DNA of 64,000 bases from CAZGNZ01 sp964527215 (lineage in GTDB: Bacteria > Fidelibacterota > Marinisomatia > SCGC-AAA003-L08 > JACNLC01): contig CAZGNZ010000002.1 of assembly GCA_964527215.1 (NCBI GenBank), forward strand, positions 96,289 to 160,288, written 5' to 3'. This document shows positions 36,263 to 46,920 of the stretch, piece by piece. Numbering within the stretch: position 1 is the first letter of the stretch; each line of letters opens with the position of its first letter. The notes under the pieces are model-generated. The model did no database searches. It had not been told where the DNA came from and saw only the letters and a list, made by a program, of their open reading frames with translations. A program made the translations under genes and the position numbers.

Positions 36263-38890
36263 ATGTTTTCTAAACTGAGTAACATATTTACATTCCTAAT
36301 TTTATTTTCCACTAATGTTTTTGCACTTGAAGCAGGGGATGTTGCCGTTATCGGCTATAATACTGACGATCAAGATGAATTTGCCTGGGTGGCGTTGGTC
36401 GATATTCCGGCCAGCACGACAATTAAGTTTACAGATGATGGCGTCAACTCGGATGATTCGTTTCGTGGCGGTGAAGGCATTAAAATCTGGAGCCATACCA
36501 GTCAGATTAACGCCGGGACTGTTATTACTCGTTCAGGCAGTACATGGTCAACCGGTACATTCGGGTCCAGTGGATCTTTCATTCCATCTGCAAGTGGTGA
36601 TCAGTTGATAGTCTATACCGGAACTGAAGCAAGTCCAACGTTTATTTTTGCGGTGAACATTGCAAATTCAGGCTGGATTACATCTGGAGAACCTGGAAAT
36701 ACAAATGAATCATATCAGCCATCAACCTTATCTGACGGTACAACAGCAATTCATGTCGGGAGCTCTGACAATGGGTACTACAATGATGCAAATGGTACCA
36801 GTGGGAATAAGACCGAACTCCTTGCACTGATTGGTTCAAATTCAAACTGGACAACTTCCAATGACGATACAGATACTGGAAATTGGGCATCATCTTTCAC
36901 AGTGTCTGCTTCTTCTGTACAAAATCCTACAGCTTTCACCGTGAACAGCTACACCGCCACCCAGGCAGAACTGACCTGGACTGCCCCCGGCGGCACGTAC
37001 GATGCCGTACTCATTTTCGGCCGGGATGGCGCGGAAGTGGATCACGAACCCAGCGGAGCCGGATCATCCTACAGCGATGCCAATTCAGCGTGGTCCTCCG
37101 CAGGAAGCTACAACAACAGCAAACTGCTGTATTCCGGCACCGGCAGCACCGTCACGGTAACCGGATTAACCGAAGGGAATACATACTATTTCAAATCATA
37201 TTCGTATGACGATTCAAACTGGTCCTCAGGCACATCGAATATATCCGTGACGACCGCTGCTCCGGCAGTGCTGATGATTTCGGAAGTGACAGATCCCGGT
37301 GATGTTACAACCGCCCGTTTTGCTGAACTTTATAATTCAGGCGGGCAGACTGTCGATTTTTCCACTGAAACATGGAATCTCTGTCTCCAAACAAACGGCG
37401 GTTCTAATTCCTGGAACTGTGAACAGCTGACAGGCACAGTAAATGCCGGCGAAACATATATTGCATGTTACAGCGATACATACTTCCCATCTAACTACAA
37501 TCAAGGCTATGATGTCAGCACAGGATTCAATGCAAATGGAGATGATGGTTATTTCCTTTACAAGAATGGGGACTATGCTACCGGTACCCTCGTTGATGCT
37601 TTCGGCGTCATCGATCAGGATGGTACCGGCCAGGCCTGGGAATATGCCGACTCCCAGGCTCAGCGTAAGATATCCGTCACATCACCCAACACCACCTGGA
37701 CAGCCTCCGAATGGAGTATCATCTCAGCCGATGTCGCGGATATGACTCCCCGAAAGCATCCCGCTACCCGCTGGGACGGATCAACGGATTCGGACTGGAC
37801 GGACGCGACCAACTGGAATTGCGGAGTTCCCGGTACCACCTCGTTTGCGGATATAACGGCAGACGGTACATCCCCTCAGATCAGTTCAGCTGTATCGTTA
37901 CAGGGACTGAGAATGCTGGGCGGATCGCTGGGGTTCAGCGGCAGCGGAACACTCACCGTCAACGACACCCTGAAACTTTCCACCGGCTTAATAACCACTT
38001 CCGGCTCAAATCTCCTGACCATATCAAACACAGGCTGGATTACCGGCGGGAGCGGTTCCAGCTATGTAAACGGACCGCTGGCCAAGGAGTATTCCAATAC
38101 CGGAAGTGAGTTCGTGTTTGAAATTGGCGGCGGCGGCAGTTACCGGAAAATTGGCTTCCAGCCAAACGGAAGTATTTCAACCGGTGAACAGACGTATACT
38201 GCGCAGTATTTTAACTCAACATCCAATCAGACAGTCAATGATCTGGGCGTGAATCTCACCGATATCAGCAGCCAGGAATACTGGACGCTTTCATGTGCAG
38301 GCTGCGCGGCATTGACAGATCAGGGCTATGTGACGATATATTATTCGGCCGACCAGCTCACCGGTGCCGTTGATTCGGATTGGGATTCATCGACCGGCGG
38401 CGGGGACGGAACGGAGTATCAGGACCTTGTGGTTGCCCAGTACAATGGGGTCACCAGCCTCTGGGACAGCCAGGGCCGGCAGGGCGGTACACCCGGAACC
38501 AGCGGCTCTGTGACATCCGGCAGCACTGATGATGCCGACGGCTATGATGTGAATCATTTCGACTCCAATACCAAATTCACGCTTGGAAGATCTGGTACAC
38601 CTTTATCAAATAACCCGCTAATCACCCAAAAATATTCACTCAGCACTCCCTATCCAAATCCATTTAATCCGCAAACCACCATTTCCTACAGTCTTGAGAA
38701 ATACGGTCCCGTGTCCATATGCGCGTATGATGTTCATGGCCGGGAAGCAGCAGTGTTGGCAAATCTGTCCCAGCATCCCGGAGAATACACCCTGCAGTGG
38801 GATGCTCGGCAGCTCCCCAGCGGAATCTACTTCATTCGAATGACTGCCGAAGATTTCCAGGAAATACGGAAGGTCATGCTGCTGAAGTAA
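36263..38890 (+). CDS. Secreted multidomain protein with lamin-tail-like domain and type IX sorting domain
   Basis: 875 residues. Signal peptide ending TNVFA; then a beta-rich N-terminal domain of a kind often seen in secreted FCB proteins (GDVAVIGYNTDDQDEFAWVA), an Fn3-like module (about 223-331), a lamin-tail-like (LTD) domain (about 336-500; LMISEVTDPGDVTTARFAEL, GDDGYFLYKNGDYATG), a beta-solenoid-like stretch and a CTD from TPYPNPFNPQTTISY (about 790) to the C-terminal RKVMLLK. It is a paralogue of the next gene. A surface or cell-anchored role is likely; no catalytic motif seen. Confidence 0.85.
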   Translation: MFSKLSNIFTFLILFSTNVFALEAGDVAVIGYNTDDQDEFAWVALVDIPASTTIKFTDDGVNSDDSFRGGEGIKIWSHTSQINAGTVITRSGSTWSTGTFGSSGSFIPSASGDQLIVYTGTEASPTFIFAVNIANSGWITSGEPGNTNESYQPSTLSDGTTAIHVGSSDNGYYNDANGTSGNKTELLALIGSNSNWTTSNDDTDTGNWASSFTVSASSVQNPTAFTVNSYTATQAELTWTAPGGTYDAVLIFGRDGAEVDHEPSGAGSSYSDANSAWSSAGSYNNSKLLYSGTGSTVTVTGLTEGNTYYFKSYSYDDSNWSSGTSNISVTTAAPAVLMISEVTDPGDVTTARFAELYNSGGQTVDFSTETWNLCLQTNGGSNSWNCEQLTGTVNAGETYIACYSDTYFPSNYNQGYDVSTGFNANGDDGYFLYKNGDYATGTLVDAFGVIDQDGTGQAWEYADSQAQRKISVTSPNTTWTASEWSIISADVADMTPRKHPATRWDGSTDSDWTDATNWNCGVPGTTSFADITADGTSPQISSAVSLQGLRMLGGSLGFSGSGTLTVNDTLKLSTGLITTSGSNLLTISNTGWITGGSGSSYVNGPLAKEYSNTGSEFVFEIGGGGSYRKIGFQPNGSISTGEQTYTAQYFNSTSNQTVNDLGVNLTDISSQEYWTLSCAGCAALTDQGYVTIYYSADQLTGAVDSDWDSSTGGGDGTEYQDLVVAQYNGVTSLWDSQGRQGGTPGTSGSVTSGSTDDADGYDVNHFDSNTKFTLGRSGTPLSNNPLITQKYSLSTPYPNPFNPQTTISYSLEKYGPVSICAYDVHGREAAVLANLSQHPGEYTLQWDARQLPSGIYFIRMTAEDFQEIRKVMLLK

Positions 38891-39259
38891 TCCTTTAACA
38901 ACCACAATAATCCTTAAACCCCTGGTCAAGTCCGGGGGTTTTTTATTTTCATGATTTACAGGTGCTGTCTGATTTTAAAAAACCAGCATCAGCATATTCG
39001 TCCCAGTTCCGCACTGATATCAGTTTGCAGGATATAAATCCTTCATTAATTGAATTTCCTCACGACGGATGTTGTCCGGACGGGTCTGCAAAATGCATAG
39101 ATAAAACAGCAGTCAGAATTTTATTTGAGTACCGCCATAAGCTGTTGAGATGATTATCAGTTTGCCTGACCTCTGAAAATCTCAAGCAGTCGAATAGTGT
39201 ATTCAGAGACGGTTTTTCGGGAATTTGTACCGGTGCCAACCTATTACTTTGAGGATAAT
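38891..39259. other. Intergenic region between the two lamin-tail-like genes
   Basis: Holds a terminator (38921-38946) and the putative promoter region of the next gene. An in-frame upstream start at 39197 is rejected because it would precede the signal peptide. Confidence 0.5.
38921..38946 (+). terminator. Rho-independent terminator after the 875-residue protein gene
   Basis: CCCCTGG-TCAAGT-CCGGGGG followed by TTTTTTATTTT, 31 bases after the stop. Confidence 0.85.
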
Positions 39260-41941
39260 ATGAAAATCTGTATCCGCCTTTTTCCACTCTTCAGCATGTT
39301 GCTGGCAGTACAGCCGCAGTTAATCCACGAGTACTCTGAGAATGTGCTGAATGAATATGATCTGGCCGGAATCTGGAGTGTGAGCAATGGGATGCTGATT
39401 TCCCAAACTGCAGGCGATTCAGGGCCGGATCACAGTACAGCTCTGACTGATCTGACACAGTACTTCTCGAATTGGACGCTGGAACCGAATCTCCAGAACA
39501 CCTGGTGCGGCTGGATCGACTTGAACAGAACCACACTCAGCGGATGGGGATCAAGCAGCTACGCCGCAGGGATGATCCTTGCCGCGGACAGTTCACAGGC
39601 AAACGTTTCCGGAACAAGCGGATATGCTGTTGTTCTACGGAACAGTCCCGATGAACTGGTCATCATTCGATTCAGCGACGGACTGCATGGCGGCTCATCC
39701 AATCTGCCGGAAGGTGCGGTTCAGATCGTGTCCAGCGGGTATGAATACGATGAGTCGGATCAGGGCGTTAATTTCTTTGTCAGGCTTCATGCGAATGGCG
39801 GCTGGGAAATATCCTACCTTGCCGGACCTCAGCTGGCTCCGGAGGCAGCAGTACTGCAAAGCAGTTATTGCGACGGCACTGCTGTCAGCACAAATCCGGA
39901 TGCAGTCTGCACAGGCGCTCAGTATCGATATGCCGGCTGGGTGTATGCTCACGCAAGCGGAGGTGGGGAAGAAGCCTGGTTCGATCATCTGGGTGCCGGC
40001 ATCTCAAGTGGTAACGCAGTACCCAATCCGGAAGACTTTCAGACAGGAGATTACGACAGCAGCGAAGTTGAAATCCTGTGGAATACGCCGGATTCCCAGG
40101 TTTCCGGTATTCTTGTGTTTGGAGCCGAAAATCAGAATGTGGATATCCAGCTGTCCGGTGACGGTGCGGATTACGCCGATGCGAATTCCGATTTCCCAAT
40201 TGCCGGTGAATATGGTGAAAACCGGCTGGTTTATAATGGGCCTGAAGATGGCCTGACAGTATCAGGCCTGACCTCCGAATGTCAGTACTGCTTTCAGGCA
40301 TTTGCGTATTCTGATACCAACTGGTCCTCTGGATCGCCGCAACTCTGCATCACGGCAAGTGATCCGCCGGTGATCCTGATCACGGAAATATCAGATCCTG
40401 CAGACGCATACACGGGACGGTTTGTGGAACTGACCAACACAGGCGGCCGCAATCTTGACTTTGATGAGGAATCATGGGTTTTGGCACTACAAAGCAACGG
40501 GGAGGACTGGGTGGACATTCCTCTGACAGGCACGGTTCAATGCGGCGAATCCTACATTCTGGCTCGCAGTGCTGCCTATTTTCCTGTGTACTATTCTCAG
40601 ACTGCGGACATGTACTCCGGCAGCATCAATGGAAACGGCAATGACGGAATTTTCCTCTACCGCGACGGAGATCATGCGTCTGGAACGCTTATTGATTCAT
40701 ATGGAATACAAAATGAAGACGGAGAAGGTCAGGTTTGGGAATACACTGATTCCCAGGTTGTCAGAAAAATTCAGATCACCTCTCCTGCTGCTGACTGGAC
40801 TGAATCTGAATGGAGTATCCTGCCGGCTGAAACACCGCACATGTCCCCCGGCAAACACCCCAGCTCAAACTGGCTGGGGTCGGTCAGTTCCGACTGGCAG
40901 GATGCTGACAACTGGAGTGCCGGTGCTCCGGACAGTCTCACCCATGTCGTGATACAGTCTTCAGAAATACCTGCTGAAATCTCAAATCCAGTCTTCCTGA
41001 AATCCCTGGCGCTTCAGGGCGCTGACATATGCTTCTCACAATCCGGTAATCTTGCCGTACAAGATACAATCCAGCTGGTGGCAGGCTGTATCAATACAGA
41101 TTCTACGCATACTCTTCGACTGACAGATACCGGCTGGATTTTTGGTGGAAATGATTCCAGCTTTATCAACGGACCATTGGTTAAGGAGTTTTCTCCTGAT
41201 ACGGGGGAGGACTTGTTTCGGTTCGCGGTCGGAAAGCAACTGGACTCTGCCTCAGGGTACGACGGTGTGGAGTTGATTCCAAGTGCAGGCTCCGTATGGC
41301 AGGCGGAATATTTCAGCCAGGGCCATCCACTGAGTCAGCCGGAGTATTTTTATGATGTCACCAATCTCAGCAATCAGGAATATTGGCGGATTCAGCAGAT
41401 ATCCGGGAATGCCGTTCTGGACAGCCTGAAACTCAGTTGGGATGAAGGCAGCGAACTTTGTCCCCAGGGAATGGTGGATCCGTCACTGCTGATGGTTGCT
41501 CAACTTAACATTCAGCCGGGTGCCGGTCTTTGGAATATGGTGGCGTTGAACGGTGATTGGGCGGGAGATCCCAATAGCCACGGCTGGGTTCGAAGTACGG
41601 TTGAACATTTGAACGGTATTGACTATACGTTTGGGTATTCATCCATTACATTGGATGAAAACAGCCAAACCGTCCCGATCCGAACCGATCTATCTCCGCC
41701 GAATCCAAATCCTTTCAATGCCGGAACCTGTATAAGTTACTCGCTGGCCGAACCATCTTCCGTTAAACTTCAAATTTTCGATCTCCTTGGAAGGGAAGTG
41801 GATAACCTGGTAAATGCAAACCAGTCTGCAGGCCGATATGAAATTGTATGGGAAAGCAACGACTCGGCATCGGGGATGTATCTTGTCATTCTCCAGACCA
41901 ACAATGAAGTCCTGCATCAAAAGCTGATCCACATGAAATAA
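39260..41941 (+). CDS. Secreted lamin-tail-like protein with type IX sorting domain, paralogue of the upstream protein
   Basis: 893 residues from the ATG at 39260 (GAGG five bases before). Signal peptide MKICIRLFPLFSMLLAV; N-terminal 240 residues unlike the paralogue, with a possible sugar-binding-like jelly-roll; then the same order as the paralogue: Fn3-like (about 254-366), LTD-like (371-527; VILITEISDPADAYTGRFVE), a solenoid-like region (HLSNWLGSVSSDW type) and a CTD from PPNPNPFNAGTCISYS to the end. The sorting domain starts PNPNPF instead of YPNPF. Role unknown. Confidence 0.85.
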   Translation: MKICIRLFPLFSMLLAVQPQLIHEYSENVLNEYDLAGIWSVSNGMLISQTAGDSGPDHSTALTDLTQYFSNWTLEPNLQNTWCGWIDLNRTTLSGWGSSSYAAGMILAADSSQANVSGTSGYAVVLRNSPDELVIIRFSDGLHGGSSNLPEGAVQIVSSGYEYDESDQGVNFFVRLHANGGWEISYLAGPQLAPEAAVLQSSYCDGTAVSTNPDAVCTGAQYRYAGWVYAHASGGGEEAWFDHLGAGISSGNAVPNPEDFQTGDYDSSEVEILWNTPDSQVSGILVFGAENQNVDIQLSGDGADYADANSDFPIAGEYGENRLVYNGPEDGLTVSGLTSECQYCFQAFAYSDTNWSSGSPQLCITASDPPVILITEISDPADAYTGRFVELTNTGGRNLDFDEESWVLALQSNGEDWVDIPLTGTVQCGESYILARSAAYFPVYYSQTADMYSGSINGNGNDGIFLYRDGDHASGTLIDSYGIQNEDGEGQVWEYTDSQVVRKIQITSPAADWTESEWSILPAETPHMSPGKHPSSNWLGSVSSDWQDADNWSAGAPDSLTHVVIQSSEIPAEISNPVFLKSLALQGADICFSQSGNLAVQDTIQLVAGCINTDSTHTLRLTDTGWIFGGNDSSFINGPLVKEFSPDTGEDLFRFAVGKQLDSASGYDGVELIPSAGSVWQAEYFSQGHPLSQPEYFYDVTNLSNQEYWRIQQISGNAVLDSLKLSWDEGSELCPQGMVDPSLLMVAQLNIQPGAGLWNMVALNGDWAGDPNSHGWVRSTVEHLNGIDYTFGYSSITLDENSQTVPIRTDLSPPNPNPFNAGTCISYSLAEPSSVKLQIFDLLGREVDNLVNANQSAGRYEIVWESNDSASGMYLVILQTNNEVLHQKLIHMK

Positions 41942-42049
41942 TTGAAAACAAGTCTAAAACCGGTTTGGGAAATATGTTGTAATTTGCCGCGCCATTTATC
42001 CTGAACAATTCAGAATTATTTAACCGCCTTTTCAAAACTTGGATTTAGG

Positions 42050-45000
42050 ATGTCATACCAGAGAATACTGAGATATTGTATCGCAGCAGCCTGTATTTCG
42101 ATCACATTTTGCACTGAATATCTGATCATCACCGGACCGGCACTGCTGCCTGCCGCTGAATCCATCAGCGATATGCATTCTGCAGAAGTACAAGAAACAG
42201 ATAGACTTACAACAGAGATTGTAACGACGGACGAGATCAGCGGTCTGTACCCGGATTTGGCTCTGTCTGAAGCTGTCAGACAAACCGTGATCGACTTCAT
42301 AGACTCTGATCCCGAACTGAGTTATCTGCTGCTGCTGGGAGATGAAACCTTTTTGCCGCCAATCTATGACTGGTATGGAAATCCTTCAGATGATTTTTAT
42401 TCTTCCGAGAACGAATACCAGGCATTCCCCCGGTTGGGTACGGGTCGTATTCCTGCTGCTGATCTTGAGCAGGCAATTCAGATCACAGACAAGATTCGTG
42501 ATTATACACTGACACCGGACATCACGAACTGGCGGCACAAAATGCTGCTGTTTGCGGATGATGCCTACAAGGCCGGCGGAGGTGATTTCAATACGGAGAT
42601 TACTCATGTTAGTCATTCTGATGCCGTTTACCAGCTTCTGAAAGCGGATATCAACATTCAGTGTCTGTACGGCACGGACTATATTCCCCAGCCGGGACCG
42701 GCCTGGCAGACGCTCCCGGAGATGACAGCAGATGTTATTCAGACCCACAATTCCGGCGTCGCCTGGATCAACTACATCGGCCATGGAAATGAAATTACGC
42801 TTGCCGATGAAATCATCATCAACATGGAGCGGGATCTGGATCTGCTGCAGGCACCTTCGGATCAGCAGCCGGTCTGGGTGATCGGATCCTGTGATTTTGG
42901 TCATTACGACAATGCCGAATGCATGTCTGAAGCACTGCTTCTGAAGCCGGACGGAGCCATTGCCCTGATCACACCCACCCGCGAGGTCCTGACGACAGTC
43001 ATTGCCAATTTTTCGAATCGGCTGTATCAAAACATCCAGGATTATATCAGAGGTTTGAACGAATATCGTCTGGGTACCCTGCTGGCGGGTTCAAAAGCCG
43101 GTGGGACAGAATACCATTATCACTGTCTCGGCGATCCGGCCATGAAGCTTCCGTTTCCAAGGGCGGCCGACGTCGATATTGTTTATGATCAGATTATGCA
43201 GCCGCTGAATCAGTACCACCTGGAGCGCATGGAAAATCCTGAAACCGATGCACACCTGTTTGTTAAAGAATGCGATCGCAGCATGCACCGCTCCTACGGT
43301 GATGCAGAACTTGATTATCAACTGCCGGGACGATTGATTTATGAAGGAAATTTCAGCACCAGCGTCCAATTTTTTCCGCCAGTTAATCTCACGACAGGTG
43401 ACAGTTGTCAGCCGACACTGTTTTTAACAATACCAAATGAAAGTGATGCCGGAGTGCTGACGGCGGTTATGGATGTCACTGCTTTGGATAATGAAAACCT
43501 TCCGGTTGATACGGAAGGACCTGATATTGAATTTCTGTCAGACGGCGTTCAGCTTACAGATTTGACTCTCGTTGATTTACCTCTTGAATTACAGATTCTC
43601 ATTTCTGATGATGTCGGAATCAATATCACAGGGGAACCTGGACATGCCATTCGAACCCGTTGCAGCCAGGAAGACTGGATCAGCCGGACAGATGAATTTC
43701 AATATCTTGCGGGCAGCAGCACTTCCGGAGAGCTGTTTCTAACTTTCGAATCTCTTCCGGACGGTCTTCAAACTTTAAGGCTTGAGGTTTGGGACAATGC
43801 CAACAATGTTACGTCCCGATCTGTCCAGTTCTGCATATCAGACTGCACCCCTCAGGACCTGCCCGATGATTCAGGCTGGAATACGTTTCTTTCTATTCTG
43901 TCACCTGCCAGTGTTCATATCTTGAACAGCAGCGAAATACTGTGCTCGACAAGCGGCGGTATGGTTTCGTTCAATACCGCCTCAGAAGATTTTGAAATCA
44001 TCAATGATGAACTCGATCTTGACTATCTGGATATCAGTACAGCAGCCCCGGACCCTTTTGGCTGCTTCTGGTCAGGCGGAAGTGACCCCCTCGGAATCAT
44101 TCAGATATTCCATCCGGAACTGGGATTACAAAACAGCTTCAGTCACCTGGATTTCCATGAAGTCACCCGCTTCATTCATGGGAACGACCGGTCGTTTGCC
44201 ATATGCCGGCGTGATCTGGATTGGGGAATTGCAGAATTTCGCAGAGACGCAGAAAACAGTCCGATCTACTATGATTTTTACCGGAATTTCCCAATGCAGG
44301 TATCTGTTATTCTTGATATTGATATCCTGGGTAACTGGATTTATTTGACAACCCCCGAAGGACTGATAAAAGCGGACTGCGTGAATCAAATTCTTTCATC
44401 AGACGACAGCTGGCAGCAAGACGCTGAAGGGCTGCAGCCAAGGCAGTTTGTGTCAGATAATGCCCCCTTCATAGTAACCAGTTCAGAAATTTATGTGTCA
44501 GATGAAAATGGGTACTGGTCACTCTTTTATGGCGGCCTTTCAGGATCCGTAATTGATGCGGGCCTGGTACTGGACGAATCCCGCCTGGCTGTGTTAACCG
44601 AATCCCAATATTATGAATTTGCTTTGGAATCCGGACTTATGGACGGATTTCCCATATCTGGTTCTGCTGCAGGCGGTTTCCGCTGTTTTGACCGGAACAC
44701 AAATCTGCTGGTCCTCGGAATCGAAAACCAGGGGTTGATGACTGTCGATAATGATTTGAATACTGAAATTCATCATCCCAACACAGTATTTCAGAATAAC
44801 TTCAGCGCAGTGACCATTCTGGCTGACGGCGGAATGGCCGGTGTCAGCAGGGAGGGCGTGTTTTATCGGAATGAGGATCAAATCATAAATTTTATTCCCG
44901 AAAACACATCGGAAAGTTTTCCGTTGAATGATATGAATCCGGGAAATTTCTCTGCCGTCCCTGTTGATTATGTTGTTGGATCAAACCAGCCCCTCGGTAT

Positions 45001-46687
45001 TGAAGAAACCGGAACAGGAAATATCCTTTTCGGGAACAGCGGTCTGGCGCCCAGTGATCCGAATACCCGCGGTGGAATCATCGAAATAGATCCCGTTTCG
45101 TTTGAAGTTACGGTTTGGGACACCACTGACGGTATCCTTGACGGGCTGGCAGGCATATACAATCAGTACTGGACAAACCGCTATCTCACAATCAATCGCC
45201 TTGTCCGGGATCCGACCGGCAATATCTGGGTGATGAATCCCTATTCAGAAATTTATAATCACCCAGCCGCAATTTTGAACGCGGACGGAAATGCATGGAA
45301 TCACGTCACCGCTCCCGATTTTGAAGCACACTTACCCCAGGATGTTGCATTTGACAGCCAAAACAGGGCCTGGATAGGTTTCAAATTCGATTTCCCAATG
45401 AATAACTTTGTCGATGAATACGCCAATGGCGGAATCAGGGTCGTGGATTGGAATCAGACCATTGACGACGAAAGTGACGATGTTTGGTATTCTGTCTCCA
45501 ACCCTGACATTTTTCCCAGCGAAACGATTTGGTCGCTGACAATTGATGATGGTGACAGATTGTGGATCTTGACCGGAAGCGGGATTCAAGTGTTCACCGG
45601 TGAATTTTCTGATGCTGAAATTACATTGACGCCGGCTTCAGATACCCCAATGCTGTCTTACCTGCCGTTTTACAAAGGTGACTGCATTCGAACAGGTCCA
45701 GGAGGAAATGTATGGGTCACCACAAGACACAGCGGATGCTACGTAATTCGCCCTGATCTCAGTTTCTGGCCGGACCAGTTTGGTCTACGTTTTGGAAACA
45801 GCGGTCTGTTATCTGATATCGTGAATGATATCAGCTTCAGTGCAGACGGCGACAAGGCTGTCCTATCCACTTCAAAGGGGATTTCTGAGCTGGATATGAG
45901 TCTGATTCCGTCCGTATCTCCAGTTCCTGACGGGGATATAGATGGTGACGGGAATACAGATGTTACGGATATTGTACTTCTCATCTGGATCATTCTCGGC
46001 AACGAGGAACCGGATGAATATTTCCCTGAGGCCGCGGATATGAATCTGGACGGTATTCTTGATGTTCTGGATGTGGTCATGATTGTGACGCAAATTATGG
46101 ATACAGCTGCCAGAAATCTTCCGCTCACGGATGCTGAAATGCATATTGAGGGTGACTTGGTCATGCTGAAATCCCGGGGCGGTGTTGCAGGGATCCGCCT
46201 GCTTACAGAAAATGCCTTTTCGGGAGCCTGCAAAGACGAATACTATCTGCCGGAAACGTGGATAGCCGCTTCCGGACCTAACGGGATTCTTGCGATTGCT
46301 GCTGACGGGCAGGCTCTGGCGAACTGGAACGGTCCAATTTTTTCAGTTGAGCACCCTGAATTGCTCACAGAGGCGGAAGTTGTGGATTTTTACGGCAGAC
46401 GAATCACCATCGACTTGCACCCCAGCAGTTTCAAACTGCTGGACCCTTACCCCAATCCATTTAATTCTACGGTCACTCTTGAGTTTGAAATTCCGGAATC
46501 CTCACAGTCAAAATTGACCGTCATTAATATACTCGGGCAGGAGGTTGATGCAGTTGTGGATGAAAAACTGGATGCCGGCCGATATCGGTTCCGTTACCGG
46601 GCGGATCATCTGGCAACGGGCATGTATTTTCTGAAACTCGAAACCAGCAACCGGGCAATTTTGAAAAAAATGGTACTGATAAAGTGA
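42050..46687 (+). CDS. C25-family (gingipain/PorU-like) cysteine protease fused to propeller, dockerin and type IX sorting domains
   Basis: 1545 residues. Right after a short signal peptide comes the C25 domain (to about residue 390): EYLIITGPALL, LSYLLLLGDE, catalytic H245 in NYIGHGNE and C281 in IGSCDFGHYD, and the closing CLGDPAMKLPFP. Family members are gingipains and PorU, the sortase of the type IX system, which also has a CTD. Next are an immunoglobulin-like part, a long region (about 620-1285) resembling two-component-regulator propeller repeats (NIWVMNPYSEIYN), a dockerin-like pair (about 1296-1352: DGDIDGDGNTDVTDIVLLIW and DMNLDGILDVLDVVMIVTQI), and a CTD from LLDPYPNPFNST (about 1464). 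The propeller and dockerin are not usual for PorU, so an extracellular protease is more likely than the sortase. Confidence 0.85.
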   Translation: MSYQRILRYCIAAACISITFCTEYLIITGPALLPAAESISDMHSAEVQETDRLTTEIVTTDEISGLYPDLALSEAVRQTVIDFIDSDPELSYLLLLGDETFLPPIYDWYGNPSDDFYSSENEYQAFPRLGTGRIPAADLEQAIQITDKIRDYTLTPDITNWRHKMLLFADDAYKAGGGDFNTEITHVSHSDAVYQLLKADINIQCLYGTDYIPQPGPAWQTLPEMTADVIQTHNSGVAWINYIGHGNEITLADEIIINMERDLDLLQAPSDQQPVWVIGSCDFGHYDNAECMSEALLLKPDGAIALITPTREVLTTVIANFSNRLYQNIQDYIRGLNEYRLGTLLAGSKAGGTEYHYHCLGDPAMKLPFPRAADVDIVYDQIMQPLNQYHLERMENPETDAHLFVKECDRSMHRSYGDAELDYQLPGRLIYEGNFSTSVQFFPPVNLTTGDSCQPTLFLTIPNESDAGVLTAVMDVTALDNENLPVDTEGPDIEFLSDGVQLTDLTLVDLPLELQILISDDVGINITGEPGHAIRTRCSQEDWISRTDEFQYLAGSSTSGELFLTFESLPDGLQTLRLEVWDNANNVTSRSVQFCISDCTPQDLPDDSGWNTFLSILSPASVHILNSSEILCSTSGGMVSFNTASEDFEIINDELDLDYLDISTAAPDPFGCFWSGGSDPLGIIQIFHPELGLQNSFSHLDFHEVTRFIHGNDRSFAICRRDLDWGIAEFRRDAENSPIYYDFYRNFPMQVSVILDIDILGNWIYLTTPEGLIKADCVNQILSSDDSWQQDAEGLQPRQFVSDNAPFIVTSSEIYVSDENGYWSLFYGGLSGSVIDAGLVLDESRLAVLTESQYYEFALESGLMDGFPISGSAAGGFRCFDRNTNLLVLGIENQGLMTVDNDLNTEIHHPNTVFQNNFSAVTILADGGMAGVSREGVFYRNEDQIINFIPENTSESFPLNDMNPGNFSAVPVDYVVGSNQPLGIEETGTGNILFGNSGLAPSDPNTRGGIIEIDPVSFEVTVWDTTDGILDGLAGIYNQYWTNRYLTINRLVRDPTGNIWVMNPYSEIYNHPAAILNADGNAWNHVTAPDFEAHLPQDVAFDSQNRAWIGFKFDFPMNNFVDEYANGGIRVVDWNQTIDDESDDVWYSVSNPDIFPSETIWSLTIDDGDRLWILTGSGIQVFTGEFSDAEITLTPASDTPMLSYLPFYKGDCIRTGPGGNVWVTTRHSGCYVIRPDLSFWPDQFGLRFGNSGLLSDIVNDISFSADGDKAVLSTSKGISELDMSLIPSVSPVPDGDIDGDGNTDVTDIVLLIWIILGNEEPDEYFPEAADMNLDGILDVLDVVMIVTQIMDTAARNLPLTDAEMHIEGDLVMLKSRGGVAGIRLLTENAFSGACKDEYYLPETWIAASGPNGILAIAADGQALANWNGPIFSVEHPELLTEAEVVDFYGRRITIDLHPSSFKLLDPYPNPFNSTVTLEFEIPESSQSKLTVINILGQEVDAVVDEKLDAGRYRFRYRADHLATGMYFLKLETSNRAILKKMVLIK

Positions 46688-46730
46688 TTGCAGCATCAGT
46701 CTGTTTGCTGATTTTACTCCCTGATTTGAC

Positions 46731-46759
46731 TGGGCAGGATTTCCTGCCCATTGCTGTTT
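46731..46759 (+). terminator. Hairpin after the C25 protease gene, probable terminator
   Basis: TGGGCAGG-ATTT-CCTGCCCA, eight pairs, followed by TTGCTGTTT, 44 bases after the stop. The U-tract is interrupted, so termination may be weak. Confidence 0.5.
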
Positions 46760-46920
46760 ATGGATTGGACGATGAATGCAGCGGCGATGAAACACAAAAT
46801 CATTAAGTATCCATAACGGAGAATGACAGTCCCGGTTTGATTATGGACTTGCTTGTGGAACGGAATTCACCGGATACCAATCCGGAAAATTGTTTTTTTC
46901 AGGGATAACTATTCGTTTCA

